Below are positions 1 to 6,004 of a stretch of 6,004 bases of DNA, in pieces. The notes under the pieces are model-generated. The model saw nothing but the letters and a program-made list of their open reading frames with translations, ran no database searches and was not told the DNA's origin. The stretch lies in the NCBI GenBank assembly GCA_947258465.1, contig CAMYIQ010000338.1:1-6004 (forward strand), written 5' to 3'. The number at the start of each line of letters is the position of its first letter. Positions within the stretch are counted from its first letter, which is position 1. The translations under genes and the position numbers were made by a program. This DNA comes from an uncultured Erythrobacter sp. (GTDB lineage Bacteria; Pseudomonadota; Alphaproteobacteria; Sphingomonadales; Sphingomonadaceae).

Positions 1-702
1 CACCTGCTTGAGACGTCCCGCGAGCGGGCCGACAATCCCATAGGCAAGCAAGACCCCGAGAAAGGTGCCGACCAGCGCCGCGCCGATCATCTTGCCCAGA
101 ATCTCGGGCGGCTTGTCGATCGAGCCCATCGTCTTGACTACCCCCAGAACCGCCGCGACGATGCCGAGCGCGGGTAGCGCATCCGACAGGGTCTGAAGAT
201 TGTGCTGCGGTTCGTGCAGTTCGTGAAAATGCGTCTTCATCGCATTGTCCATCACCTCTTCGACGGCATGCGTTTCGAGCGTACCGGAAGACACCACCAG
301 CAGGGTCAGCGTATCGCAGATCAGCGCGATGAGCGCAGTGTTCTTGAGCAGGTTCGGATATTCGCTGAACACGGTCGAATTGGCCGGATCGTCGAGATGG
401 CTTTCCAACGCGACCGGCCCGTCGTTCTTGAGCATGCGCATCAATTGCGTGGTCAGCGCGATGGCATCGATATGGTCCTGCTTGGTATGCTGCGGCCCCT
501 TGAAAATTTTCTTGAACGCCCCGCCGATCGCCTTGAGTCCGTCGAGCGAATTGCCCGCTACCATCGCGCCGATCGCGGCACCGCCAATGATCAGCATTTC
601 ATAGGGCATGGCCGCCAGAACCGGCCCCATCGCGCCGCCACTGAGCATGAAACCGCCGAAAACCATGACGATTAGGACTACGATGCCGATGATCGCGTAC
701 AT
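1..702 (-). CDS. motA: MotA, flagellar motor stator subunit (3' end cut by window edge)
   Basis: MotA is the inner-membrane stator subunit that, with MotB, conducts ions and pushes on the FliG rotor ring. The frame is open from ATG at 702 to base 1 (234 codons, no stop). MotA proteins usually run to about 285-295 residues, so roughly 50 C-terminal residues lie outside. Visible landmarks are hydrophobic segments at about residues 2-22 and 33-51, a cytoplasmic loop, and two further segments at about 174-190 and 205-226. The segment-3 motif LPALGIVAAVLGVVK carries Pro177, and the segment-4 motif GVLLAYGIVGP carries Pro226. These match the two functional prolines of E. coli MotA (P173, P222). In the loop, K92 and E100 fall in the register of the FliG-contacting charges R90 and E98; this is my by-eye alignment. 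The gene starts 28 nt after flgL behind the strongest ribosome binding site in the window. motB is expected next but is not visible. Confidence 0.96.
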   Translation of the reverse strand, partial: MYAIIGIVVLIVMVFGGFMLSGGAMGPVLAAMPYEMLIIGGAAIGAMVAGNSLDGLKAIGGAFKKIFKGPQHTKQDHIDAIALTTQLMRMLKNDGPVALESHLDDPANSTVFSEYPNLLKNTALIALICDTLTLLVVSSGTLETHAVEEVMDNAMKTHFHELHEPQHNLQTLSDALPALGIVAAVLGVVKTMGSIDKPPEILGKMIGAALVGTFLGVLLAYGIVGPLAGRLKQV

Positions 703-710
703 AGGGCAGT

Positions 711-716
711 TCCTCC
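711..716 (-). promoter_or_regulatory. Strong Shine-Dalgarno of motA
   Basis: The minus strand reads GGAGGA followed by an 8-nt spacer and ATG at 702. This fixes the motA start. It is the closest match to the anti-SD core among the junctions here, and fits independent, efficient initiation on motA, which has no stop/start overlap with flgL. Confidence 0.8.
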
Positions 717-730
717 GATACGGTGCGCGA

Positions 731-1642
731 TCAGCGCAGCATTGAAAACAGCGAAAGGTTGGCGAGACGAACGAAGCTGGCCTGGCTTGCCTCTAGAACG
801 GTCATGGTTTCCTGGAGGCGGGTCATCGTGGCGGCGATGTCTGCCCCCCCGACATTCAAGCGTTCCTCCGCGATACGTTCGGCGTTGTTTTCCCGCCGCT
901 CGCTCATCAGGTCGATCCAGTTGAGACGGGCACCGACCACGGTCTGCGCGGTAGTCACCTTTTCGAGGCCAGCATCGATATCCGCCAGGGCTGCGGAACT
1001 CGCGTCGGCTGCCGCCTGACCGCCGCTGGCAAGCGCGGCTGCAAGACCGCCCAGAACGGCAAAGAGATCGGTCGGACCGCTCGGGGCTTCGAACTCGAAG
1101 ACTTCCGGTCCGGTGAGCGCCGCTTCGACAGACTGCCCCTCGCCGATTTCCAGCGGGGTAACCGTCGTCGTGCCGACGAAATCCACTTGTGCGCCGTTTT
1201 CGACATAAGCCGATCCGCTCGTCTGTCCGCCGAGTAGCGCATGGCCCGAAATATTGCGGCTGTTCGCCAGCAGGACCAGGTTTTCGCGCAGGCTGGCGAC
1301 TTCCACTCCAATCGCTCCACGCTGTTCATCGCTCAGCGTGCTCGAGGAAGCCTTAACCGCCAGTTCGCGCACACGCACCACGAGATCACCGATCGATGTC
1401 AGCGTCTGGTCGGTGAGGGAAAGATCGGCTTCGGCAAGTTGCGAATTGCGCGTATCCACATTGGCGATGCGCTCGGTGCGCGATAGCATGCGCAGACGCG
1501 CGGCGGCCACGGGATCGTCCGAGGAGCGTTCGAGGCGCTCCCCGGTACCGATCTGCCGCTGGAGCGTTTCTGCCTGCGCACGCAAGGTACCGATCTGGCG
1601 GGAGCCGCGTTCATAGAATGCACCGGTGCTGAGATTGATCAT
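731..1642 (-). CDS. flgL: FlgL, hook-filament junction protein 3 (flagellin-like HAP3)
   Basis: FlgL (303 aa) sits on FlgK at the hook tip and joins it to the first flagellin subunits; it is exported by the flagellar type III apparatus. The N-terminal flagellin-like part, about residues 1-140, includes LQRQIGTGERLERSSDDPVAAAR (residues 27-49), the typical helical D0/D1 pattern with the conserved 'SSDDP' turn. A variable middle (about 145-215) is rich in Ala, Gly, Val and Glu. The C-terminal flagellin-like helix (about 218-303) ends in LANLSLFSMLR. Length is close to the E. coli protein (317). No signal peptide is seen, as expected for type III export. The start ATG overlaps the flgK stop (ATGA at 1639-1642). 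A modest SD-like GGGGA lies 7 nt upstream (1650-1654). TGA stop at 731-733. Separation from flagellin itself rests on the divergent middle, the C-terminus and the position directly after flgK. Confidence 0.95.
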   Translation of the reverse strand: MINLSTGAFYERGSRQIGTLRAQAETLQRQIGTGERLERSSDDPVAAARLRMLSRTERIANVDTRNSQLAEADLSLTDQTLTSIGDLVVRVRELAVKASSSTLSDEQRGAIGVEVASLRENLVLLANSRNISGHALLGGQTSGSAYVENGAQVDFVGTTTVTPLEIGEGQSVEAALTGPEVFEFEAPSGPTDLFAVLGGLAAALASGGQAAADASSAALADIDAGLEKVTTAQTVVGARLNWIDLMSERRENNAERIAEERLNVGGADIAATMTRLQETMTVLEASQASFVRLANLSLFSMLR

Positions 1643-2979
1643 CGCCCGATCCCCAAGAGAGTGTCGAAAATTTCGCTCGCTGTCTGCATGGCCCGGCCCG
1701 AGGCCTGGAAAGCCTGCTGGAAGCGAATGAGATTGGCGGCTTCCTGGTCGAGATCGACTCCCGACTGCGCTTCGAGAGATACGCGCGCAGAAGATGCGAT
1801 CGTTTCGAGCGCGCCTTGTGTCACGTCCCGCCCGGCGACCTTGCTGGAAACGTCGAACAACAGTCCGCTGAGCTTTTGCGCGGGATCGAGGCCCGCCAGC
1901 GACTGGCGCAGCGCGTCGAGATTGGCATCGTCGCGGCTACCGGCGCCTGCACCGGCTGGTGCCGTCGCGATCCCCCGGCCCTCGGTCATGACGACGCGCA
2001 GAGCTCCCGCCGTCGTTCCGGCGAAGATCGGTTGCCCCTGAGCCCCGTCGAGATCGACGCCCGCCATCTGCGCATTGTTGACTGCATCGGCCAGTCCGGC
2101 AGTGATCGCATCGAGTCGGCCGCGGGTCGATGCCAGTTCCGTCAGGGCCAGCGAAGCACCGGCCAGGCTGCCCGATCCGGGTTGCATCGCCTGACCATCG
2201 ACAGCGAAGCTCAGCGTTCCATCGGCTGCCGCAGACGATGTGAGGGTTCCCGCAGTGCCGCCTTGCACGAAGCTGCGAGGCGGGTTGGCGCCGAGCGATA
2301 CGGCTACGCTGCCATCGCTGGCAAAACTGGTGGTCAGGGAAGTCAAACCCGCCAAGCGTTCGAGCATCTGATCGCGCTGGTCGAGCAGGGCGGCGCGGTC
2401 GCTGCTGCCGGCGCCTGCCCGCGTCAGACGCAGGTTCACCCGGGCCAGCTCGGCGCCGATGACATTGGCGTCGGAAACCTGCGCATCGGCTTCGAAGCGC
2501 AGGCCATCGCCCACGGCATCGAAGCTCGACGCCGCAATGTTGAATTTGTCCGCCAGCGTCGAGGCTTCGGCGATCACCGCCGCGCGCCGAGAAGGATCCA
2601 CCGGATCGGTGGCGAGCTGCTGCAGCATCGCCTCGAATTCAACGGCCGAGGAAAACACGCCCGATTGCTCGACCGCGCTTTCGATGTTGCGCAGCCCCGA
2701 CAATTCGACATTGGCCCGTTCAAGATCGCCGGATGTGCGACGAACCTCGCCCTGCAGAAAGGAATCCGCATTGCGGCGGATTTCCGCGATACGCGCGCCC
2801 GACAGCGAGATGTCGCCAATCCGTCCGGCCCCGCCCGAAGCCGAGACCTCCTCGATACGCAGGCTGCGACGGACATAGCCATCGCTCGACGCATTGGCGA
2901 TGTTCTGCGCCGTGACATCCAGCGCACCGCGCGCAGCACGCGCCCCGCTCGTGGCGATGGAGAGGAGGTCGGATGCCAT
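1639..2979 (-). CDS. flgK: FlgK, hook-filament junction protein 1 (HAP1)
   Basis: FlgK caps the completed hook and forms the first junction ring beneath FlgL. The 446-residue product has the two conserved ends of the axial-protein family. The N-terminal helix holds LDVTAQNIANASSDGY (residues 20-35), the rod/hook-type 'N-I-A-N-x-x-T/S-x-G-Y' motif. The C-terminal coiled helix (residues 407-446) contains DLDQEAANLIRFQQAFQAS and ends IFDTLLGIGR, matching FlgK/FlgE/FlgG-type C-termini. The middle is Ala/Gly/Ser-rich and poorly conserved. It is about 100 residues shorter than E. coli FlgK (547), a compact form that I infer lacks part of the surface-exposed central domains. The ATG at 2979 shares one base with the flgJ stop (TGATG). 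A good SD, GAGGTGA (2986-2992), lies inside flgJ. The stop overlaps the flgL start. Identity is firm from both termini and from being paired with flgL. Confidence 0.96.
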   Translation of the reverse strand: MASDLLSIATSGARAARGALDVTAQNIANASSDGYVRRSLRIEEVSASGGAGRIGDISLSGARIAEIRRNADSFLQGEVRRTSGDLERANVELSGLRNIESAVEQSGVFSSAVEFEAMLQQLATDPVDPSRRAAVIAEASTLADKFNIAASSFDAVGDGLRFEADAQVSDANVIGAELARVNLRLTRAGAGSSDRAALLDQRDQMLERLAGLTSLTTSFASDGSVAVSLGANPPRSFVQGGTAGTLTSSAAADGTLSFAVDGQAMQPGSGSLAGASLALTELASTRGRLDAITAGLADAVNNAQMAGVDLDGAQGQPIFAGTTAGALRVVMTEGRGIATAPAGAGAGSRDDANLDALRQSLAGLDPAQKLSGLLFDVSSKVAGRDVTQGALETIASSARVSLEAQSGVDLDQEAANLIRFQQAFQASGRAMQTASEIFDTLLGIGR

Positions 2980-3284
2980 CAGCCGTCACCTCGCGGAAGA
3001 AAACGTGCAAGCTGGTTCTCGATCGCCGCGGCGAACCCGAGCTGGCCCGATTTTGCCGTCATGTCTGCGAATTGCGAATCGCGCATCTCGCGAAATGTTT
3101 CCTCGCCCTGCCCGCCGAACAGATCCTCGCCGCCGAAATCGGTGCTTCGCGCACTCGCCAGCATCTGACGCAGCAGGATTGCCTCGAATTGCTGCGCGGC
3201 ATCGCGCAGTTCGTTGCGGGCGGGCGCGGCTTCGCGGTCCGCCAATGGCCGAGCGCCACCGAGAGTGATCGAATCCAAGGTCAT
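2979..3284 (-). CDS. flgJ: FlgJ-type rod-binding protein, single domain without muramidase
   Basis: A 101-residue protein matching only the N-terminal rod-binding (rod-cap) domain of FlgJ. Visible family features are the helix LRDAAQQFEAILLRQML (residues 26-42) with the hallmark 'FEAxLLxxML', and a second region around residues 65-92 (REMRDSQFADM, then SGQLGFAAAIENQL). The peptidoglycan-hydrolase domain that makes E. coli FlgJ about 313 residues long is absent, which is the usual state in alphaproteobacteria. There a separate lytic transglycosylase opens the wall. The inferred role is periplasmic scaffolding of rod assembly. The start ATG overlaps the flgI stop (ATGA at 3281-3284). A GGAG about 11 nt upstream (3296-3299) may serve as SD. 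The stop shares a base with the flgK start. Some annotations call such proteins 'rod-binding protein' or CheL rather than FlgJ, so the symbol is less sure than the domain. Confidence 0.88.
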   Translation of the reverse strand: MTLDSITLGGARPLADREAAPARNELRDAAQQFEAILLRQMLASARSTDFGGEDLFGGQGEETFREMRDSQFADMTAKSGQLGFAAAIENQLARFLPRGDG

Positions 3285-4378
3285 ATGATTACCAGCTCCG
3301 CCGTCAGCGATCCGGCCTGCTTCAGGCCTTCGAGAATGGCGACGAGATCGGCCGGGCTCGCACCGAGTGCGTTGAGAGCATCGACCACTTCGGCCAGCGA
3401 TGCACCGGGGCCAATGCGCGATACGACATTGTCCTGCTGGCTCGCCGATATGGTGCTGTCGGGTTCCAGCGCTGTGCGTCCGCGCGAGAACGGTTCGGGC
3501 TGGACCACCATCGGGTTCTCGTCGATCCGCACCACCAGGCTACCGTGGCTTATCGCCGCAGGGGCCAGCCGCACGGCACTGGAGATGACGATCGTACCCG
3601 TCCGGCTGTTGATGACGACCTTGGCCGCACGCTCCGCCGGGTTGATTTCGAGCATTTCGATACGGGCCATGATTTCCGCGCGGGTATTGGCACCCGGCGG
3701 CAGCATCAGCGCCAGCGTCACTCCGTCCTCGACCTGCGCCATGCCGGGATACGCGCCGTTGATCGCATCACGCACGCGCGAAATGGTCAGGAAATCGGCG
3801 TAATAGAGATTCCAGCGCAGGACTTCGCTGAAATCGAAGTTGCTGGAGACAGCCTGTTCGACGGTCGCGCCATCGGCAATCCGTCCCACGGTCGGCACAT
3901 TGACCGTCAGCTTCGAACCGTCCTTGCCCGACACGCCAAGCCCGCCCACGGCGAGGTTGCCCTGCGCCATCGCGTATATCTGGCCGTCGGCACCGTAGAG
4001 CGGGGTCATTACCAGCGCGCCGCCGCGCAGCGACTTGGCCTTGCCCATGGTCGAAACCGTGACATCGATCCGCTGACCGGGCTTTGCGAAAGCAGGCAGT
4101 TCGGCGGTGATGATGACCGCCGCGGCATTCTTGAGCGCCGGGTTCACACCCGGTGGAAGCTGGAGGCCGAGGCGGCCCGATACACCGCGCATGGCCTGGG
4201 TGAGATAGGCGAAATTGTCGTCGCCCGACCCGTCGAGGCCGACAACGATGCCATAGCCGGTCAGCTGGTTGGAGCGGACGGACTGGAACTGGCCGAGATC
4301 GCGGACCCGTTCGGCCGCTGCCGGAACCGGTAGCGACGCAAGCAGCGCGAGAAAGAAAATAGCGAGGCGGCGGTTCAT
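3281..4378 (-). CDS. flgI: FlgI, flagellar P-ring protein precursor
   Basis: FlgI forms the P-ring in the peptidoglycan layer, the bushing around the distal rod. From ATG at 4378 the product is 365 residues, the usual family length. It begins with a Sec signal peptide: Arg3-Arg4, a hydrophobic core IFFLALLASL, and a likely cleavage after Ala22 (PAAA|ERVRDL). The mature N-terminus has the family signature (residues 24-53) including RVRDLGQFQSVR, NQLTGYGIVVGLDGSGD. The C-terminus has DALNALGASPADLVAILEGLK and ends LTAELVII, close to the standard 'L.AELEII' end. The same frame stays open upstream, through most of the flgH gene, to 4561. I reject that extension because it would bury the signal peptide. 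Among the internal ATGs, 4378 has GAGGA at the right distance, while an ATG at 4387 would overlap that SD. The stop overlaps the flgJ start. Confidence 0.97.
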   Translation of the reverse strand: MNRRLAIFFLALLASLPVPAAAERVRDLGQFQSVRSNQLTGYGIVVGLDGSGDDNFAYLTQAMRGVSGRLGLQLPPGVNPALKNAAAVIITAELPAFAKPGQRIDVTVSTMGKAKSLRGGALVMTPLYGADGQIYAMAQGNLAVGGLGVSGKDGSKLTVNVPTVGRIADGATVEQAVSSNFDFSEVLRWNLYYADFLTISRVRDAINGAYPGMAQVEDGVTLALMLPPGANTRAEIMARIEMLEINPAERAAKVVINSRTGTIVISSAVRLAPAAISHGSLVVRIDENPMVVQPEPFSRGRTALEPDSTISASQQDNVVSRIGPGASLAEVVDALNALGASPADLVAILEGLKQAGSLTAELVII

Positions 4379-4386
4379 GATCGACA

Positions 4387-4391
4387 TCCTC
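4387..4391 (-). promoter_or_regulatory. Shine-Dalgarno of flgI overlapping the flgH stop
   Basis: The minus strand reads TGAGGA, in which TGA (4390-4392) is the flgH stop and GAGGA is the flgI SD. An 8-nt spacer leads to ATG at 4378. This decides the flgI start over the ATG at 4387, and suggests that ribosomes finishing flgH re-initiate on flgI. Confidence 0.75.
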
Positions 4392-5043
4392 AGAAGGGCG
4401 AAATCGCGCCGAAGAAACGCGACAGCCAGCCTTCCCGGCTCGCGCGTTGGACCGAGCCCGCGCCCGAATAGGAAATGCGCGCATCGGCTACCCGGATCGA
4501 CGGGATGCGGTTGTCCTGATCGATATCGGCAAGACGTATGATGCCGGCAAGCTGGACCCACTCTTCGCCTTGGCTGAGTTGCATGACCTTTTCTCCGCGC
4601 ACCAGTGCCGTCCCGTTCGGACGAACCTCGGCAATGGTCACGGTCAGGTCCGCCCGGATCGAACTGGCCTGCGATGCATCACCCGCCCCTTTGAACGACG
4701 AACCGCCGGAGGCATTAAGATCGGCGTCGTCGATGCCGACGAATTGCGGGAGAGAAAGCCCGATCTTGCCGTTGCGCTTGGTCGATCCGCTGGTGGATTT
4801 CGAAGTCTGTGTGCGTTCGACCAGCACGATCGTGACGATATCGCCGACCCGCGACGCGCGATTGCCGTAATAAAGCGGCGCATAGCCGTGACTGGCCTGA
4901 TAGATCGCGCCGTCCCGATGCTGCGTAGGCGCCGCCTGCGGGGCTGGCGGGAGCGCGGCCGTAAAGCCTTCGGGCCGCGCGGAGCCCCCTCCGCAAGCCG
5001 CAAGGGCGAGCGTCATGGGGACGAGATAGAGTGCGGGTTTCAT
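4390..5043 (-). CDS. flgH: FlgH, flagellar L-ring lipoprotein precursor
   Basis: FlgH builds the L-ring in the outer membrane around the distal rod. From ATG at 5043 the product is 217 residues, near the family norm. It begins with a lipoprotein signal peptide, MKPALYLVPMTLALAAC, with lipobox L-A-A-C and lipidated Cys17, followed by a Gly/Pro/Ala-rich linker. Family motifs follow: RVGDIVTIVLVE (65-76), NGTALVRGEKVM (143-154), VQLAGIIRLADID, RVADARISYSGAG (184-196), and the C-terminal GWLSRFFGAISPF, the typical 'GWL.RFF....PF' ending. An in-frame GTG at 5058 would add five residues and overlap the flgG stop as GTGA. I prefer the ATG because GAGGA lies 8 nt before it and the signal peptide is then normal in length. 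No flgA lies between flgG and flgH, although FlgA normally chaperones P-ring assembly. Confidence 0.96.
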   Translation of the reverse strand: MKPALYLVPMTLALAACGGGSARPEGFTAALPPAPQAAPTQHRDGAIYQASHGYAPLYYGNRASRVGDIVTIVLVERTQTSKSTSGSTKRNGKIGLSLPQFVGIDDADLNASGGSSFKGAGDASQASSIRADLTVTIAEVRPNGTALVRGEKVMQLSQGEEWVQLAGIIRLADIDQDNRIPSIRVADARISYSGAGSVQRASREGWLSRFFGAISPF

Positions 5044-5051
5044 GGGAATGG

Positions 5052-5056
5052 TCCTC
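5052..5056 (-). promoter_or_regulatory. Shine-Dalgarno of flgH overlapping the flgG stop
   Basis: The minus strand reads TGAGGA, where TGA (5055-5057) is the flgG stop and GAGGA the flgH SD. An 8-nt spacer leads to ATG at 5043. The arrangement is identical to the flgH-flgI junction, and it favours the ATG over the GTG at 5058 as the flgH start. Confidence 0.75.
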
Positions 5057-5843
5057 ACAGCGTCTGGTTGGCGTTGCGCAGCATCTCGTCGACGGCGGAG
5101 ACCATCTTCGAGCTGATTTCGTAGGCACGCTGGGCTTCGATCATGTCGACCAGTTCCTGGACGATGTTGACGTTCGACGCCTCGAGCATGCCTTGCCGAA
5201 TATTGCCGCGACCGTTCTCGCCGCCGATACCCAGTTCGGCCGCGCCGCTGGCTGCGGTTTCGACGAGGAAGTTGTCGCCGATCGCCTGCAAGCCCGAAGG
5301 GTTGGTGAAGCGGGCAACCTGGATCTGGCCCAGCTCGGCCGGCTCGGCCTCGCCCGCCAGCGTGGCCGACACGATGCCGTCGGGCGATACCGCAATCGCG
5401 GTGGAGCCCTCGGGGACGGTGATCGCGGGCTGCACGGCATAACCCTGCTGAGTGACCAGCTGCCCTTCTGCGGAGAGCGTGAAGTTACCCGCGCGGGTGT
5501 AGCCGATCTGGCCGCCCGGCATCTCGATCTGGAAATATCCATCGCCGTCGAGCGCCAGATCGAAGGCGTTGTCGGTGTTATTGAGCGCGCCCTGCGTCAT
5601 GATCTGGCTGGTCGACTGGACCGCCACGCCGGTGCCGAGGTTGAGCCCGGTGGCATAAGCGGTTTCGCCCGAGGAACGCTGTCCGGCAACGCGGGCGTCC
5701 TGATAGGCGAGCGTGGCGAAATTGGCGCGGTCGCGCTTGAAGCCGGTGGTGCCGACATTGGCCAGGTTGTTGGCGATGACGCGCATGCGCGCATCCTGTG
5801 CCTCGAGCCCGGTGCGGGCGACCTGAAGGGCTGAAGTGGGCAT
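5055..5843 (-). CDS. flgG: FlgG, flagellar distal rod protein
   Basis: FlgG polymerises into the distal rod, the drive shaft passing through the P- and L-rings. The product has 262 residues, the usual size (E. coli 260). The N-terminal rod domain has ARMRVIANNLANVGTTGFKR (residues 18-37), the flagellar basal-body rod signature. A FlgG-type segment follows (about 47-76, containing GLNLGTGVAV), then LDGDGYFQIEMPGGQIGYTRAGNF (98-121). The C-terminal helix (about 219-262) is MLEASNVNIVQELVDMIEAQ and onward, ending RNANQTL, which is diagnostic for FlgG rather than FlgF. There is no signal peptide, consistent with type III export. ATG at 5843 has AAAGGA 6 nt upstream (5850-5855). It lies 19 nt after the flgF stop, and its own stop forms part of the flgH SD. 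Confidence 0.98.
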   Translation of the reverse strand: MPTSALQVARTGLEAQDARMRVIANNLANVGTTGFKRDRANFATLAYQDARVAGQRSSGETAYATGLNLGTGVAVQSTSQIMTQGALNNTDNAFDLALDGDGYFQIEMPGGQIGYTRAGNFTLSAEGQLVTQQGYAVQPAITVPEGSTAIAVSPDGIVSATLAGEAEPAELGQIQVARFTNPSGLQAIGDNFLVETAASGAAELGIGGENGRGNIRQGMLEASNVNIVQELVDMIEAQRAYEISSKMVSAVDEMLRNANQTL

Positions 5844-5849
5844 GGCTTA

Positions 5850-5855
5850 TCCTTT
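5850..5855 (-). promoter_or_regulatory. Shine-Dalgarno of flgG
   Basis: The minus strand reads AAAGGA 6 nt before ATG at 5843, within the 19-nt gap after flgF. It supports this start. The gap is too short for a separate promoter, so flgG is presumably cotranscribed with flgF. Confidence 0.65.
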
Positions 5856-5862
5856 CCCCTGA

Positions 5863-6004
5863 TTAGCCGAGGCGCATGAGCTGCGCGCCGCTTTCGTCGA
5901 TTTCGCGTGCGGTGGAGATGACCTTGCTGCGCATGGCGAAGAGCCGCTGCGCATCGATCATGTCGACCAGGACTTCGGTGGTTTTCACATTCGATTGTTC
6001 GAGC
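5863..6004 (-). CDS. flgF: FlgF, flagellar proximal rod protein (C-terminal end only)
   Basis: An open frame enters from the right edge and ends at TAA (5863-5865); it gives 46 complete residues and lacks the 5' part of the gene. The visible peptide starts LEQSNVKTTEVLVDMIDAQR, continues FAMRSKVISTAREIDESGAQ and ends LMRLG. This is the C-terminal helix of the rod/hook family and is clearly paralogous to the FlgG end (LEASNVNIVQELVDMIEAQR). The final 'REIDESGAQLMRLG' differs from FlgG, where the same place holds 'DEMLRNANQTL'. FlgF forms part of the proximal rod. Its place directly before flgG matches the near-universal flgF-flgG order, so I call it FlgF, although only about one fifth of the protein can be seen. 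Confidence 0.9.
   Translation of the reverse strand, partial: LEQSNVKTTEVLVDMIDAQRLFAMRSKVISTAREIDESGAQLMRLG

Noticed and set aside
202..675. A plus-strand open frame of 157 codons opposite motA.
   Set aside because: The minus strand here encodes an unmistakable MotA. The antisense product is Arg/His-rich and family-less, with no convincing SD context, so it is a shadow frame.
703..730. A possible promoter or terminator in the flgL-motA gap.
   Set aside because: The 28 nt contain the motA SD but no hairpin followed by a T-run, and no recognisable promoter elements by eye. A promoter inside flgL cannot be judged without mapping.
1816..3168. A 450-codon open frame on the plus strand, antisense to flgK and flgJ.
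   Set aside because: It lies opposite well-supported FlgK and FlgJ coding sequence. The product is rich in Arg, Gln, His and Gly with no recognisable domain. Long antisense frames are typical of GC-rich genes with strong third-position bias.
3545..4333. A 262-codon plus-strand open frame opposite flgI.
   Set aside because: It is antisense to FlgI, with a low-complexity Arg/His/Asp/Gly product and no family features.
4379..4561. An N-terminal extension of flgI back to an in-frame start at 4561, or to ATG at 4387.
   Set aside because: The extension would overlap flgH and bury the Sec signal peptide. The ATG at 4387 coincides with the SD of the ATG at 4378, which has proper spacing.
5044..5058. 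A GTG start for flgH at 5058, overlapping the flgG stop as GTGA.
   Set aside because: It would add five residues ahead of a normal lipoprotein signal peptide. The ATG at 5043 has GAGGA at 8 nt spacing, the same layout as flgI. The GTG cannot be fully excluded.
5031..5834. A 267-codon plus-strand open frame opposite flgG.
   Set aside because: It spans almost exactly the FlgG gene in antisense, and its composition (Asp, Arg, Gly, His) looks like back-translated rod-protein codons. No domain is recognised.

Overview
The window is one continuous stretch of a flagellar operon, read entirely from the minus strand. In transcription order (right to left) it holds flgF (3' end only), flgG, flgH, flgI, a short flgJ-type rod-binding gene, flgK, flgL and motA (cut by the left edge). 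Coding density is close to 100 percent. The only clear non-coding gaps are 19 nt between flgF and flgG and 28 nt between flgL and motA.

The organism is most likely an alphaproteobacterium, and the style fits Sphingomonadales/Erythrobacteraceae-like bacteria. The reasons are high GC with strong G/C third-position bias, a FlgJ of only about 100 residues without a muramidase domain, a compact FlgK (446 aa) and the MotA sequence type. This placement is inference from sequence character, not from a database search. P- and L-ring genes (flgI, flgH) imply a Gram-negative envelope.

Layout: 5863-6004 is the FlgF C-terminus (proximal rod). 5055-5843 is FlgG (distal rod). 4390-5043 is FlgH (L-ring lipoprotein). 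3281-4378 is FlgI (P-ring, secreted). 2979-3284 is the FlgJ-like rod-binding protein. 1639-2979 is FlgK and 731-1642 is FlgL (hook-filament junction proteins). 1-702 is MotA (stator). The gene order roughly follows assembly from rod to rings to rod cap to hook-filament junction, with the stator last. Genes are coupled by stop/start overlaps (ATGA or TGATG) or by a stop codon lying inside the next gene's Shine-Dalgarno sequence (TGAGGA). This indicates one polycistronic message with translational coupling. No promoter, terminator, RNA gene, mobile element, repeat array or CRISPR was seen.

I looked for an undescribed system and did not find one. This is an ordinary, well-conserved flagellar region. 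The points worth a second look are modest: the minimal FlgJ, the repeated stop-in-SD junctions, the placement of motA behind flgL, and the absence of flgA between flgG and flgH.
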